In this document: in pieces, positions 1-5,570 of the stretch
How positions within the stretch are numbered: the stretch's first letter is position 1
Layout: each line of letters opens with the position of its first letter
DNA from: Victivallaceae bacterium
GTDB taxonomy: Bacteria > Verrucomicrobiota > Lentisphaeria > Victivallales > Victivallaceae
Direction: 5' to 3'
Assembly: GCA_028698975.1 (NCBI GenBank)
Contig: JAQVVK010000047.1
Location: 1-12,507 of the forward strand
Length of the DNA: 12,507 nt
Notes under the pieces: model-generated
The model's input: the letters and a program-made list of their open reading frames with translations, nothing else
Told to the model about the DNA's origin: nothing
The model's database searches: none
Made by a program: the position numbers and the translations under genes

Positions 1-2
1 GC

Positions 3-527
3 GAGGCACACGCGTTCCGGATTGAAGACGTTTTGACCAGATTGAACCAGTTGCGTTCGGCTGGCGAACTTCAGTTTCTTGACCGGATTCCGGCTGCCGC
101 GCCGACGGTGGATTTGGCGGCGGTAGTGCCGCCGCCCGAACCCGAACCGGAACCCGAAGCGGAAGCGGTTGTCGAGGCCGCGCCGGAACCGGAACCGGAA
201 GCTGAACCCGAAGCCGAAATGGAACCCGAACCCGAACCCGAACCTGCACCCGAACCCGAGGTTGAGGCGGTCGCGGAACCTGCCGCCGCCCCCGAACCCG
301 AGTTGTCCCCGTGTGATCCGGTGGCGGAGGTCGAGGCGGTTGCCGCGGTCAAGGCGGAGCTTCCGGCCGAAGAGCAGCCGGAGGAGGCCGAGTTGGCTCC
401 CGGCCGCAAGGTGCGTCACAGCATCGTCAACAAGGATCCGCAGGCATTGAACAATGCGTTAAAAGACCCGGTAATCGCCGAAATCGTCGATCTCTTCAGT
501 GGTGAAGTGGTCGATATACATAAATAA
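3..527 (+). CDS. dnaX: Probable DNA polymerase III gamma/tau subunit, C-terminal part (left-truncated)
   Basis: The reading frame is open to the left edge (first complete codon at position 3), so this is the C-terminal part of a longer protein; about 174 residues are visible. It begins with a short helical segment (around EDVLTRLNQLRSAGELQFLD), continues with a low-complexity Glu/Pro/Ala-rich linker of about 60 residues, and ends in a compact conserved-looking tail, DPVIAEIVDLFSGEVVDIHK. As I recall, a final segment of the form 'DP.v...ldLF.gevvdi' is typical of the end of DnaX (gamma/tau), the clamp-loader ATPase subunit of the replicative polymerase, where flexible acidic or proline-rich linkers often lie between the ATPase core and the tau tail. 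The next gene, a DnaQ-type exonuclease, fits a replication role. The ATPase core is outside the window, so the identity is inferred from the tail and context only. A TTG at position 33 could act as a start but nothing favours it. Confidence 0.5.
   Translation, partial: EAHAFRIEDVLTRLNQLRSAGELQFLDRIPAAAPTVDLAAVVPPPEPEPEPEAEAVVEAAPEPEPEAEPEAEMEPEPEPEPAPEPEVEAVAEPAAAPEPELSPCDPVAEVEAVAAVKAELPAEEQPEEAELAPGRKVRHSIVNKDPQALNNALKDPVIAEIVDLFSGEVVDIHK
130..302 (+). repeat. Degenerate Glu-Pro codon repeat (acidic/proline linker)
   Basis: This stretch repeats six-base units close to CCCGAA / CCGGAA, encoding runs of Pro-Glu interspersed with Ala-Glu and Val-Glu. It forms the flexible linker of the probable DnaX fragment. 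The units are imperfect (GAA/GAG and CCC/CCG alternate and Ala replaces Pro), so it looks like an old coding repeat kept for composition, not a recent exact tandem expansion. Such repeats can change length by slippage. Confidence 0.8.
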
Positions 528-551
528 ACCGCTGAACATCAAGGAAAAATC

Positions 552-1361
552 ATGCTTAATGACCTGAAATTGGAGCGGCCTCTGGTCGTTTTTGATATTG
601 AAAGCACCGGCGTATTGCCGACCCGCGACCGGATCATCGAGATTGCGGTGCTCAAGATAATGCCGGACGGCACTTCCCAGAGCACGGTGCGCCGTCTGAA
701 CCCGGAAATGCCGATCCCGGCGGGTTCGACCGCCATTCACGGTATTACCGACGCCGACGTCGCCGACTGCCCGACTTTTATGATTATTGCCGAGAAACTC
801 TACCGTTACATCGACGGGTGCGATCTGGCCGGCTACAACATCACCGGCTTCGACATACCGATCCTCCAGACCGAGTTCAAACGGGCGGGGTTCGACTTCA
901 GCGTCGAGGGGCGCAAGGTGGTTGACGCTTACAACATCTTTTGCAAACTCTATCCGCGCACGCTGACGGCGGCGTATAAGTTTTTTTGCGGCAAGGAGCT
1001 TGAGGGCGCACATGGAGCCATGGCCGATACCGTCGCCACCTTTGACGTACTGCTTGGCCAGCTCGAAAAACACCCGGAGCTGCCGCGCGAACTCGGCAAA
1101 TTGGCCGAATTCTCCGACCTCACCGGCCCGGATATGGTCGATCACACCCGCCGCTTCAAGTGGAGCGGCGACGAGGTCATCGTCAATTTCGGAAAGAATT
1201 CCGGCCGTACTCTGCGCGACGTGGCCGAAAACGATCCCGGATTTCTGCGCTGGATACTGCGCAGCGATTTTACCGACGAGGTGAAAACGATTGCCGACAA
1301 CGCGCTTTTGGGCAAATTCCCGGAGCGCAAGGTGCAAACAGATGACAAAGCGGGCGCGTAA
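552..1361 (+). CDS. DnaQ-like 3'-5' exonuclease (DEDDh) with ExoX-like C-terminal domain
   Basis: This 269-residue protein is a 3'-5' exonuclease of the DnaQ/DEDDh superfamily. The ExoI motif is FDIEST (Asp15, Glu17), ExoII is GYNITGFDIPIL (Asp101) and ExoIII is HGAMADTVAT (His154, Asp159), so all five catalytic positions are present. Residues about 202-255 (WSGDEVIVNFGKNSGRTLRD through FLRWILRSDF) resemble the small C-terminal domain of exodeoxyribonuclease X-like proteins ('fGKy.G..l.ei...dp.YL.Wil'). That argues for a repair or processing nuclease instead of the dedicated epsilon proofreading subunit, although an epsilon-like role beside a probable dnaX cannot be excluded. The ATG at 552 has AAGGA 6-7 bases upstream. 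The gene follows the probable dnaX by 24 bp and overlaps the next gene by 20 bp, so the three are probably co-transcribed. The enzyme class is secure; the exact cellular role is not. Confidence 0.88.
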   Translation: MLNDLKLERPLVVFDIESTGVLPTRDRIIEIAVLKIMPDGTSQSTVRRLNPEMPIPAGSTAIHGITDADVADCPTFMIIAEKLYRYIDGCDLAGYNITGFDIPILQTEFKRAGFDFSVEGRKVVDAYNIFCKLYPRTLTAAYKFFCGKELEGAHGAMADTVATFDVLLGQLEKHPELPRELGKLAEFSDLTGPDMVDHTRRFKWSGDEVIVNFGKNSGRTLRDVAENDPGFLRWILRSDFTDEVKTIADNALLGKFPERKVQTDDKAGA

Positions 1362-2199
1362 TATCGACAATCTGCTTTCATTGCTCGACGACGAAGACGA
1401 GCGGGTGGCGGTAAGTGCAATGGCCGAGCTGCTCTACCGTGAACGCGAGCTTGGCACGCGCCTGGCCGAGCTGCAGGATTGCGACCAGCCGCTGGTTCGC
1501 CGCCGGGTGCATCAACTTCAGGCGGCGATCACCTTGCGTCGCCGCCGCCGGGAATTTGCCGCCAAACTCAAGTCGCGCAAGGTCGCTTTGCCGGAGGGGT
1601 TGATCGATGTGCATTTGCAATGGTTTGACAACGATTCACGCCCCGGGCTGGATAAATTGCTGTTTGATTTCCATGCCGAATCAATGCGGTGCTGTGTTGA
1701 TTCGCTGGATGAATTGTCCTATTTTATGCAAAAAAACGGCTTTCGCGCCTATTCCGAAACCACGATGCACGCCGAATATTACTGTATCGGCCCGGTGATC
1801 GAAAACCGGGTCGGCACCGTTTCCATGCTGGCCGCCGCCGCCGCGCTGGCGGCTCCGACCAGTGCGCCGGTTTCGGTGGTGCGCGCCATGGGCGACTTTG
1901 CTCTGCGTGACGACAGACGGCACATGCTGCTTCTGCCCGGCCGCGATTGGATGGTGGTCGAGGAGCCGCATTCGCCCCGCGCCGAACTTTGGACAACGCC
2001 GCGGCTGCTCACCTATTTTTCGGCCAATCTTTTTTCGTCGGCGGTCAACAGCGACAGTTTTCGCTACATTCTGATTATTGCCCAGTCGCTCACCGGCGCG
2101 GAAGACGATTCTCCGCTGGATGCGATGCCTTATCCGTATTATCCGTCCGAGGAGGAGGAAGACGGAGAAAAAAGCGATCAGCCGTTGCAGAAAAAATAA
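1342..2199 (+). CDS. Divergent SirB1/transglutaminase-core-2-like protein, probably non-catalytic
   Basis: This is a 285-residue cytoplasmic protein with no signal peptide or membrane segment. The N-terminal part (residues 9-61, NLLSLLDDEDERV then LAELQDCDQPLVRRRVHQLQ) matches the pattern I recall from the start of SirB1/YchA-type proteins, where a helical module 'LLDD.d..V......LL' ends in 'RR.HqLQ'. Residues about 127-190 (YFMQKNGFRAYSETTMHAEY, ENRVGTVSMLAAAA, GDFALRD) align by eye with the SirB1 hallmark 'lf.e.GFrGn...Y..p.Ns.L..Vl..R.GiP.sLs.ly...a...G...GHFl.r'. The usual GHF is GDF here, so even the weak remnant of a transglutaminase catalytic site looks lost. The C-terminus is acidic (SEEEEDGEKSDQ). 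I chose the ATG at 1342, not in-frame codons further upstream, because AAGGTG lies 7 bases before it; it overlaps the exonuclease stop by 20 bp. The function of this family is unclear and the assignment is tentative. Confidence 0.5.
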   Translation: MTKRARNIDNLLSLLDDEDERVAVSAMAELLYRERELGTRLAELQDCDQPLVRRRVHQLQAAITLRRRRREFAAKLKSRKVALPEGLIDVHLQWFDNDSRPGLDKLLFDFHAESMRCCVDSLDELSYFMQKNGFRAYSETTMHAEYYCIGPVIENRVGTVSMLAAAAALAAPTSAPVSVVRAMGDFALRDDRRHMLLLPGRDWMVVEEPHSPRAELWTTPRLLTYFSANLFSSAVNSDSFRYILIIAQSLTGAEDDSPLDAMPYPYYPSEEEEDGEKSDQPLQKK

Positions 2200-2213
2200 T
2201 TACATATTATATT
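2185..2213 (+). promoter_or_regulatory. Candidate sigma70-type promoter for hisB
   Basis: TTGCAG (2185-2190) and TATATT (2208-2213) are separated by exactly 17 bases, in an AT-rich pocket at the end of the preceding gene. Transcription would start near 2220, leaving a very short leader just ahead of the GGAGG ribosome site at 2223-2227. The call is pattern-based only; it would let hisB be expressed independently of the upstream genes. Confidence 0.4.
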
Positions 2214-2233
2214 AGAGAAAACGGAGGTATGCC

Positions 2234-2830
2234 ATGAATAAAAATAAACGCAGCGCCGAAATCACGCGCAAAACCCGCGAGACCGATATTTTTGTGAAGA
2301 TCGACCTTGACGGCGACGGTACCGGGGTTATCGATACCGGAGTGCCTTTTCTCGATCACATGCTTACGCTGTTTGCCAAGCACGGTTTCTTTAATCTGGA
2401 GATCAAGGCGGTCGGCGACATCGAGGTCGATTATCACCATACCTTTGAAGACCTCGGCCTGACGCTGGGCGAAGCGATCGCCTCCGCGCTGGGAGACAAG
2501 GCGGGGATCCGCCGCTACGGAAGTTGTCTTTTGCCGATGGACGAAGCTCTTGCCATGATAGCGCTCGACCTTTCCGGCCGCCCGCTTCTGGTGTACGGCG
2601 TCAATGCGCCCGCCCCGATGGTTAAAGACATCGATGTGCGGCTCTTTCACGAATTCTTTCAGGCTCTGGCGGTGAAAAGCGGCATGAATCTGCATATCCG
2701 TTCGCTGGCCGGCGAGGAGGTGCATCATGTCTTTGAGGCGGTGTTCAAGGGATTTGCCAAGGCGTTGGACGCGGCGGTGACGCTTGACCCCCGGGTCAAG
2801 GGAATACTTTCCACCAAGGGTTCGCTTTGA
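2234..2830 (+). CDS. hisB: Imidazoleglycerol-phosphate dehydratase
   Basis: HisB dehydrates imidazole glycerol phosphate to imidazole acetol phosphate in histidine biosynthesis, in the cytoplasm. The 198-residue length is that of the monofunctional enzyme (no fused histidinol phosphatase). Family signatures are clear: TGVPFLDHML (residues 35-44), the first metal-binding motif HHTFED (68-73), RYGSCLLPMDEALA (94-107), LFHEFFQALA (137-146) and the second metal-binding motif HHVFEA (164-169), followed by FKGFAKAL. These two His-His-x-x-Glu motifs bind the paired Mn ions. The protein ends STKGSL, as is common in the family. The ATG at 2234 sits 6 bases after GGAGG; an ATG at 2229 is out of frame and stops immediately. 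No other his genes are next to it, so it is separated from a histidine operon. The preceding gene ends 34 bp upstream and the next starts 55 bp downstream. Confidence 0.97.
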   Translation: MNKNKRSAEITRKTRETDIFVKIDLDGDGTGVIDTGVPFLDHMLTLFAKHGFFNLEIKAVGDIEVDYHHTFEDLGLTLGEAIASALGDKAGIRRYGSCLLPMDEALAMIALDLSGRPLLVYGVNAPAPMVKDIDVRLFHEFFQALAVKSGMNLHIRSLAGEEVHHVFEAVFKGFAKALDAAVTLDPRVKGILSTKGSL

Positions 2831-2885
2831 CCGGTTTTCGCCGGTTGTGTTTGATGAAATTTTTGCAAAAAGAGAGGATTTTGCC

Positions 2886-3371
2886 ATGAAGTTTATGGTT
2901 GGGGTTTGTTTGCTGGCGGCGTTGCTGGGGGCCGGTTGCGTTTCCTATGAGTATGACGGCATCCGCGAAAGCGAGCCGACCGCTCAGGTCACGGTTTTCA
3001 CCGATTCGAGCAAGATCGGCCGCCAGTATCAGGTGCTGGGGCAGGCGACGGTTTCGGGTAATTATCAGGATGTCTCACGCGAGCGTCTGATCGCCAAATT
3101 GGAAAACGAGGCCAAGAGTGCTGGCGCCGACGCGGTGCTGATCGTCGAACAGCAGGTCACCCCCGGTCTGGTGCAAAAGGATCAGCCGCTGTTTAATACC
3201 GCTTTTGATTATGATGACGAGGCTCAGAGCTGGCGCATGCTGTATCGGGATGTCAATCTCAACTACACCAGCTCGGCCAATACCGGCACGGTGGTCAATT
3301 ACAAGCGGATCATCCGCGCCGAGTTTATCCGTTACACCGCCGGTAAACCGCAAGCAGACCAAGCAAAGTAA
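2886..3371 (+). CDS. Small predicted lipoprotein
   Basis: This 161-residue protein starts with Met-Lys and a hydrophobic stretch ending in ALLGAGC, a lipobox-like site with the lipidated Cys at residue 18. It is therefore probably anchored in the inner or outer membrane. The mature part contains QYQVLGQATVSG, then a helix LIAKLENEAKSAGADAVLIV. The 'vlG.......L...A...GAdaV' layout recalls small lipoproteins of the DUF4156/YbjQ-like kind, but I cannot assign it to a named family. The C-terminal half has several Tyr/Asn-rich beta-like segments. The ATG at 2886 is preferred over in-frame codons upstream because GAGAGGA lies 7 bases before it and because it places the signal sequence at the N-terminus. 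The last 47 bp overlap the 3' end of the convergent coaX gene. Function unknown. Confidence 0.8.
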   Translation: MKFMVGVCLLAALLGAGCVSYEYDGIRESEPTAQVTVFTDSSKIGRQYQVLGQATVSGNYQDVSRERLIAKLENEAKSAGADAVLIVEQQVTPGLVQKDQPLFNTAFDYDDEAQSWRMLYRDVNLNYTSSANTGTVVNYKRIIRAEFIRYTAGKPQADQAK

Positions 3372-4041
3372 AATCCGCCGGAGCCGGGCGGTATTCCGGG
3401 AATCCAGCCGCGAAAAACGGCGCGTCGCCGCCCGCGATGTAGACGGTGGTTTCCGCCGCGGTGAACCCGTTGGCGGCCATGGCGCGCTGCAAAAGTTCGC
3501 GCAACATGCCGATCGCCCCCGAGTCCACCCCGAAACGGATCGCGTCGGCGGTGTTGAAGCCGGGAAGCATTCCTGATTTTGAAAGATCGGTCAGCGGCAG
3601 CTGGGCGGTGCCGTTGGCCAGCGCGCGCCGCATCAGCGACCGCCCCGGAGCGATCGCACCACCTCGGAAAGCTCGCTTTTTATCGATGATCTCCAGCGTT
3701 ATGGCCGTGCCGCAGTCGGCAACAATGGCCGGCAGTCGCCCCAATTCGGCGGCGGCCACGGCATTGGCGAGCCGATCGGCTCCGAGGGTGGAGCAATCCA
3801 TCCGGTCAAGATCGATCATATTGCGGCAGCTTGCCGCGTCGAGAAACCAGACATTGCATCCATGCAGTCGCTTTGCCGCCGCCGGATTTACCGAGACGGC
3901 GGCGCACTCTCCATGCGGCAGCATGTCGGGCGACAGCAGCGCAGAATCGACCACGCCGACCGATCTAATCAGGCCGGCTGCGTCGGTTTCGGCGATACGG
4001 GTGTGGGTGTTGCCGATGTCAAGGAGAGTTATACTCATCAT
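3325..4041 (-). CDS. coaX: Type III pantothenate kinase
   Basis: CoaX phosphorylates pantothenate, the first step of CoA synthesis. The type III family has an ASKHA-fold and needs a monovalent cation. The 238-residue protein shows the N-terminal phosphate loop LLDIGNTHTR (residues 6-15), GADRLANAVAAAELG (87-101), the second phosphate loop VADCGTAITLEIID (107-120) with its Asp-x-Gly-Thr-Ala core, and FRGGAIAPGRSLMRRAL (125-141) followed by GTAQLP, which is the usual substrate-side motif. YIAGGD (201-206) is the adenosine-site loop. Length is slightly short for the family (about 250). Two adjacent ATG codons (4041 and 4038) can serve as start, with GGGAAG 8 bases before the first. It is last in a - strand operon, 21 bp after the cysteine-cluster gene. 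Its final 15 or so codons overlap the convergent lipoprotein gene, leaving no room for a separate terminator. Confidence 0.95.
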   Translation of the reverse strand: MMSITLLDIGNTHTRIAETDAAGLIRSVGVVDSALLSPDMLPHGECAAVSVNPAAAKRLHGCNVWFLDAASCRNMIDLDRMDCSTLGADRLANAVAAAELGRLPAIVADCGTAITLEIIDKKRAFRGGAIAPGRSLMRRALANGTAQLPLTDLSKSGMLPGFNTADAIRFGVDSGAIGMLRELLQRAMAANGFTAAETTVYIAGGDAPFFAAGFPEYRPAPADFTLLGLLAVYRRCNG

Positions 4042-4062
4042 GATGACGCTTCCCGTATTATT

Positions 4063-4404
4063 TCAACCCGCGTTCTTTTTCCGGCCGTGTCCAGCCATAC
4101 ACTCGTCGCGCCAGCCCGGAAAATTCCAGCGGTATGGAAAATCTTTGCACTGAGCCGGTTTGACCGGCTCGATGGCACATGCCGCCGGCGGCCCGTCAAT
4201 CAGAAACTCGCAGGCTCCGTCCGTCCTCTCCAAAAGCGAAAGCCCCTGGCGATCCGGCATAAGCCGGGTGTGCCGACCGATGAATTCCTGCGGCGAAACT
4301 CCGAAAAAAACAGCAACGGCGTCGATTTCCGACGCCGTGACTTTTACGCAGCCCGACCAGCGGCAGCAGTTGCCGCAGCGGACGCATTTGAACTCTTCAT
4401 CCAT
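4063..4404 (-). CDS. YkgJ-family cysteine-cluster (metal-binding) protein
   Basis: This 113-residue cytoplasmic protein has the C-x2-C-x2-C-C signature of the YkgJ/UPF0153 family near its N-terminus (Cys7, Cys10, Cys13, Cys14), further Cys at 19, 65, 76 and 86, and the closing motif P-A-Q-C-K-D-F-P (83-90), with another Cys at 102. The family is thought to bind zinc or an iron-sulfur centre; its biochemical role is not established. The ATG at 4404 is 3 bases after the stop of the upstream secreted-protein gene. A TTG immediately before it is also possible and would add one residue. No clear Shine-Dalgarno is visible, so translation is probably coupled to the upstream gene. coaX follows 21 bp later. 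The family call is firm; the function is open. Confidence 0.88.
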   Translation of the reverse strand: MDEEFKCVRCGNCCRWSGCVKVTASEIDAVAVFFGVSPQEFIGRHTRLMPDRQGLSLLERTDGACEFLIDGPPAACAIEPVKPAQCKDFPYRWNFPGWRDECMAGHGRKKNAG

Positions 4405-4407
4405 CAA

Positions 4408-4998
4408 TTAGCGGAAGTCGTCAAACGTAAGATCGTCCGCCGAGATGTCGATGAAAAGGAATCCGAGCGCACAGTCGAGCCACTCGACCGGGTGGACGTA
4501 GAGGTCGCCGGTGATGCCGCCGCCCAGCGTGCCGCCGATCTGCCAGTAGTCGCGGGGGCCGGTGTAGAAATCATAAACCCGCATGTCGGGGGTCGGAAAC
4601 CCGGTGCGAAACTCGGTGTAGCGGTCGATCATGTTGGTGCCGTCAACCACGCCGTAATCCTCCTCGCCGATGCAGACCAGCGACCACCACCAGCCCTGTT
4701 CCTTGCCGAAACCGTACTGACGGTGATGGGTCTTGTAGGCCTTGTAGGCGACGCCGCAGCCGAAACCGCCGTCAACCGCGCGGGTGGCCATCAGCCGGGC
4801 TTCGACGATCGGGCCGGCTCCGACGTTGATGGTAAAGAGGTCGAAGACATCGATGATGCGGTTGGGCAAATAGAGCACGACCGCCTCCAACACCTGTTCG
4901 CCGGTCGATTTGTCTTCCGATTGGCGGGCGGCCTGTGCCGGCAGCGCGGCGGAAAGCATTGCGGCGGCGATTCCCATGGTCAGCAGATACTTTTTCAT
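4408..4998 (-). CDS. Secreted/periplasmic protein of unknown function
   Basis: This 196-residue protein has a clear Sec signal peptide (Lys-Lys start, hydrophobic core, predicted cleavage after ALPAQA near residue 23). The mature protein contains YLPNRIIDVFDLFTINVG (43-60) and ARLMATRAVDGGFGCG (67-82), then an aromatic-rich middle (GWWWSLV), a Gly-rich turn QIGGTLGGGITGDLYVHP (153-170), and an acidic end, FIDISADDLTFDDF. Three Cys (81, 109, 176) could permit a disulfide. The alternation of small, aromatic and Gly residues suggests a beta-rich fold. The pattern 'DvfDlf...vG.G....aR.T' with 'yvHP.EwlD...Gf...Di' looks like a conserved domain of uncharacterised envelope proteins, but I cannot name it. 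The ATG at 4998 has AGGAG upstream at good spacing. It lies between the coiled-coil gene (37 bp upstream) and the YkgJ-type gene (3 bp downstream). Confidence 0.8.
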   Translation of the reverse strand: MKKYLLTMGIAAAMLSAALPAQAARQSEDKSTGEQVLEAVVLYLPNRIIDVFDLFTINVGAGPIVEARLMATRAVDGGFGCGVAYKAYKTHHRQYGFGKEQGWWWSLVCIGEEDYGVVDGTNMIDRYTEFRTGFPTPDMRVYDFYTGPRDYWQIGGTLGGGITGDLYVHPVEWLDCALGFLFIDISADDLTFDDFR

Positions 4999-5035
4999 TT
5001 CAAAACTCCTGAATTTGTTTATCCGAAAACTCGGG

Positions 5036-5398
5036 TCAATTTATTTTAGGCAGCGGTGCGGACGATTTCCGTACCGGCTCGGGCGACGGTGTTTCCGGCG
5101 TCGGCAACACTGGTTCCTCGACGATGTCATATTCGCCGGTCATGGCGGCCTGCTGGAGCGCGAGCTGTTCGTTGAGCGTCCGCACCGCCTTGCGCTGCTC
5201 GACCAGCGATTCGTTGAAGGTGGACTGCAACTTTTTAAGCTGCGCTTCCACGCCGAACAAATGTGCATCGAGATCGCGCCGGAAAGACTTGAAATCGGCA
5301 TAAAAACGCGCCAGACGCGCCACGCCGAGCATTACAATCACCCATGTGAGCACGGCAACGATCGCCGCACAGACGATTTCTGTTGTAGAACTGAACAT
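5036..5398 (-). CDS. Small membrane-anchored coiled-coil protein of unknown function
   Basis: This 120-residue protein has one N-terminal hydrophobic helix (about residues 8-30, VCAAIVAVLTWVIVMLGVA), then a charged helix rich in Leu, Gln, Lys and Glu (about 35-86) that probably forms a coiled coil, then a Pro/Glu/Ser-rich tail (PVLPTPETPSPEP). The layout suggests a short inner-membrane protein with a cytoplasmic coiled coil after the anchor. I do not recognise a family. The ATG at 5398 is chosen because GGAGGTG lies 4-5 bases upstream and the TM segment follows directly; the frame stays open for 26 further codons upstream, but these run through the candidate promoter and look non-coding. It is the first gene of the - strand operon leading to coaX. 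Confidence 0.75.
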   Translation of the reverse strand: MFSSTTEIVCAAIVAVLTWVIVMLGVARLARFYADFKSFRRDLDAHLFGVEAQLKKLQSTFNESLVEQRKAVRTLNEQLALQQAAMTGEYDIVEEPVLPTPETPSPEPVRKSSAPLPKIN

Positions 5399-5441
5399 AA
5401 AACACCTCCACGTTACGGCCTTATGCCGCCATACGCTATGT

Positions 5442-5470
5442 AATATATTACGCCCCCGGCCAAGTTGCAA
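5442..5470 (-). promoter_or_regulatory. Candidate promoter for the - strand operon (coiled-coil to coaX)
   Basis: Read on the - strand, TTGCAA (5465-5470) and TATATT (5442-5447) are 17 bases apart. The -10 element lies inside a perfect 10-bp palindrome, TAATATATTA (5441-5450). The predicted start of transcription is about 35-40 bases before the ATG at 5398. No experimental support; spacing and match are good. Confidence 0.5.
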
Positions 5471-5511
5471 CCGCAACCCGTGAAAATTGCCGCATTTTTG
5501 AAGCCTGTGAT

Positions 5512-5540
5512 TTGCAAAAAACGTTTGGCAGGGTTATGTT
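5512..5540 (+). promoter_or_regulatory. Candidate promoter for the MBL-aas-nnr operon
   Basis: TTGCAA (5512-5517) and TATGTT (5535-5540) are separated by 17 bases. The predicted start near 5547 leaves a leader of about 24 bases before the ATG at 5571. An alternative pairing, TTGGCA (5525-5530) with CAATAT (5548-5553), also at 17 bases, has a weaker -10. Pattern-based only. Confidence 0.42.
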
Positions 5541-5570
5541 ATCGGTGCAATATATTTGAAGTGGAGTGTC

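Larger units (their letters stand above)
5399..5570. other. Divergent intergenic regulatory region
   Basis: This 172-bp gap separates the start of the - strand coaX operon from the + strand MBL-aas-nnr operon. It is AT-richer than the coding surroundings and carries candidate promoters in both directions (5442-5470 and 5512-5540), both using TTGCAA as the -35 hexamer. A palindrome, TAATATATTA, lies at 5441-5450. I see no RNA gene, riboswitch-like fold or convincing small ORF in it. Confidence 0.6.

Noticed and set aside
130..302. Repeat array resembling a CRISPR or noncoding satellite
   Set aside because: Units are six bases, have no spacers and keep the reading frame as Pro-Glu/Ala-Glu codons; it is a coding low-complexity linker.
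459..1370. Open frame of about 300 codons on the - strand
   Set aside because: It mirrors the DEDDh exonuclease gene; the + strand carries all five catalytic residues and a ribosome site.
2830..2845. Possible terminator hairpin after hisB (ACCGG, 6-base loop, CCGGT)
   Set aside because: The stem is only 5 bp and no real T-run follows; the downstream lipoprotein gene could simply be co-transcribed.
2207..2887. Open frame of about 226 codons on the - strand
   Set aside because: It is a shadow of hisB, which is unambiguous on the + strand.
3325..3371. Possible frameshift error making lipoprotein and coaX overlap
   Set aside because: Both reading frames stay plausible to their stops, and the CoaX C-terminus (GLLAVYR) looks normal, so a real overlap is more likely.
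3862..5049. Open frame of about 395 codons on the + strand
   Set aside because: It runs antisense across coaX, the YkgJ-type gene and the secreted-protein gene, which have clear motifs, a signal peptide and ribosome sites.
5399..5476. Longer version of the coiled-coil protein starting at 5476
   Set aside because: The extra 26 codons cover the candidate promoter and ribosome site, and the ATG at 5398 has a strong GGAGGTG before it.
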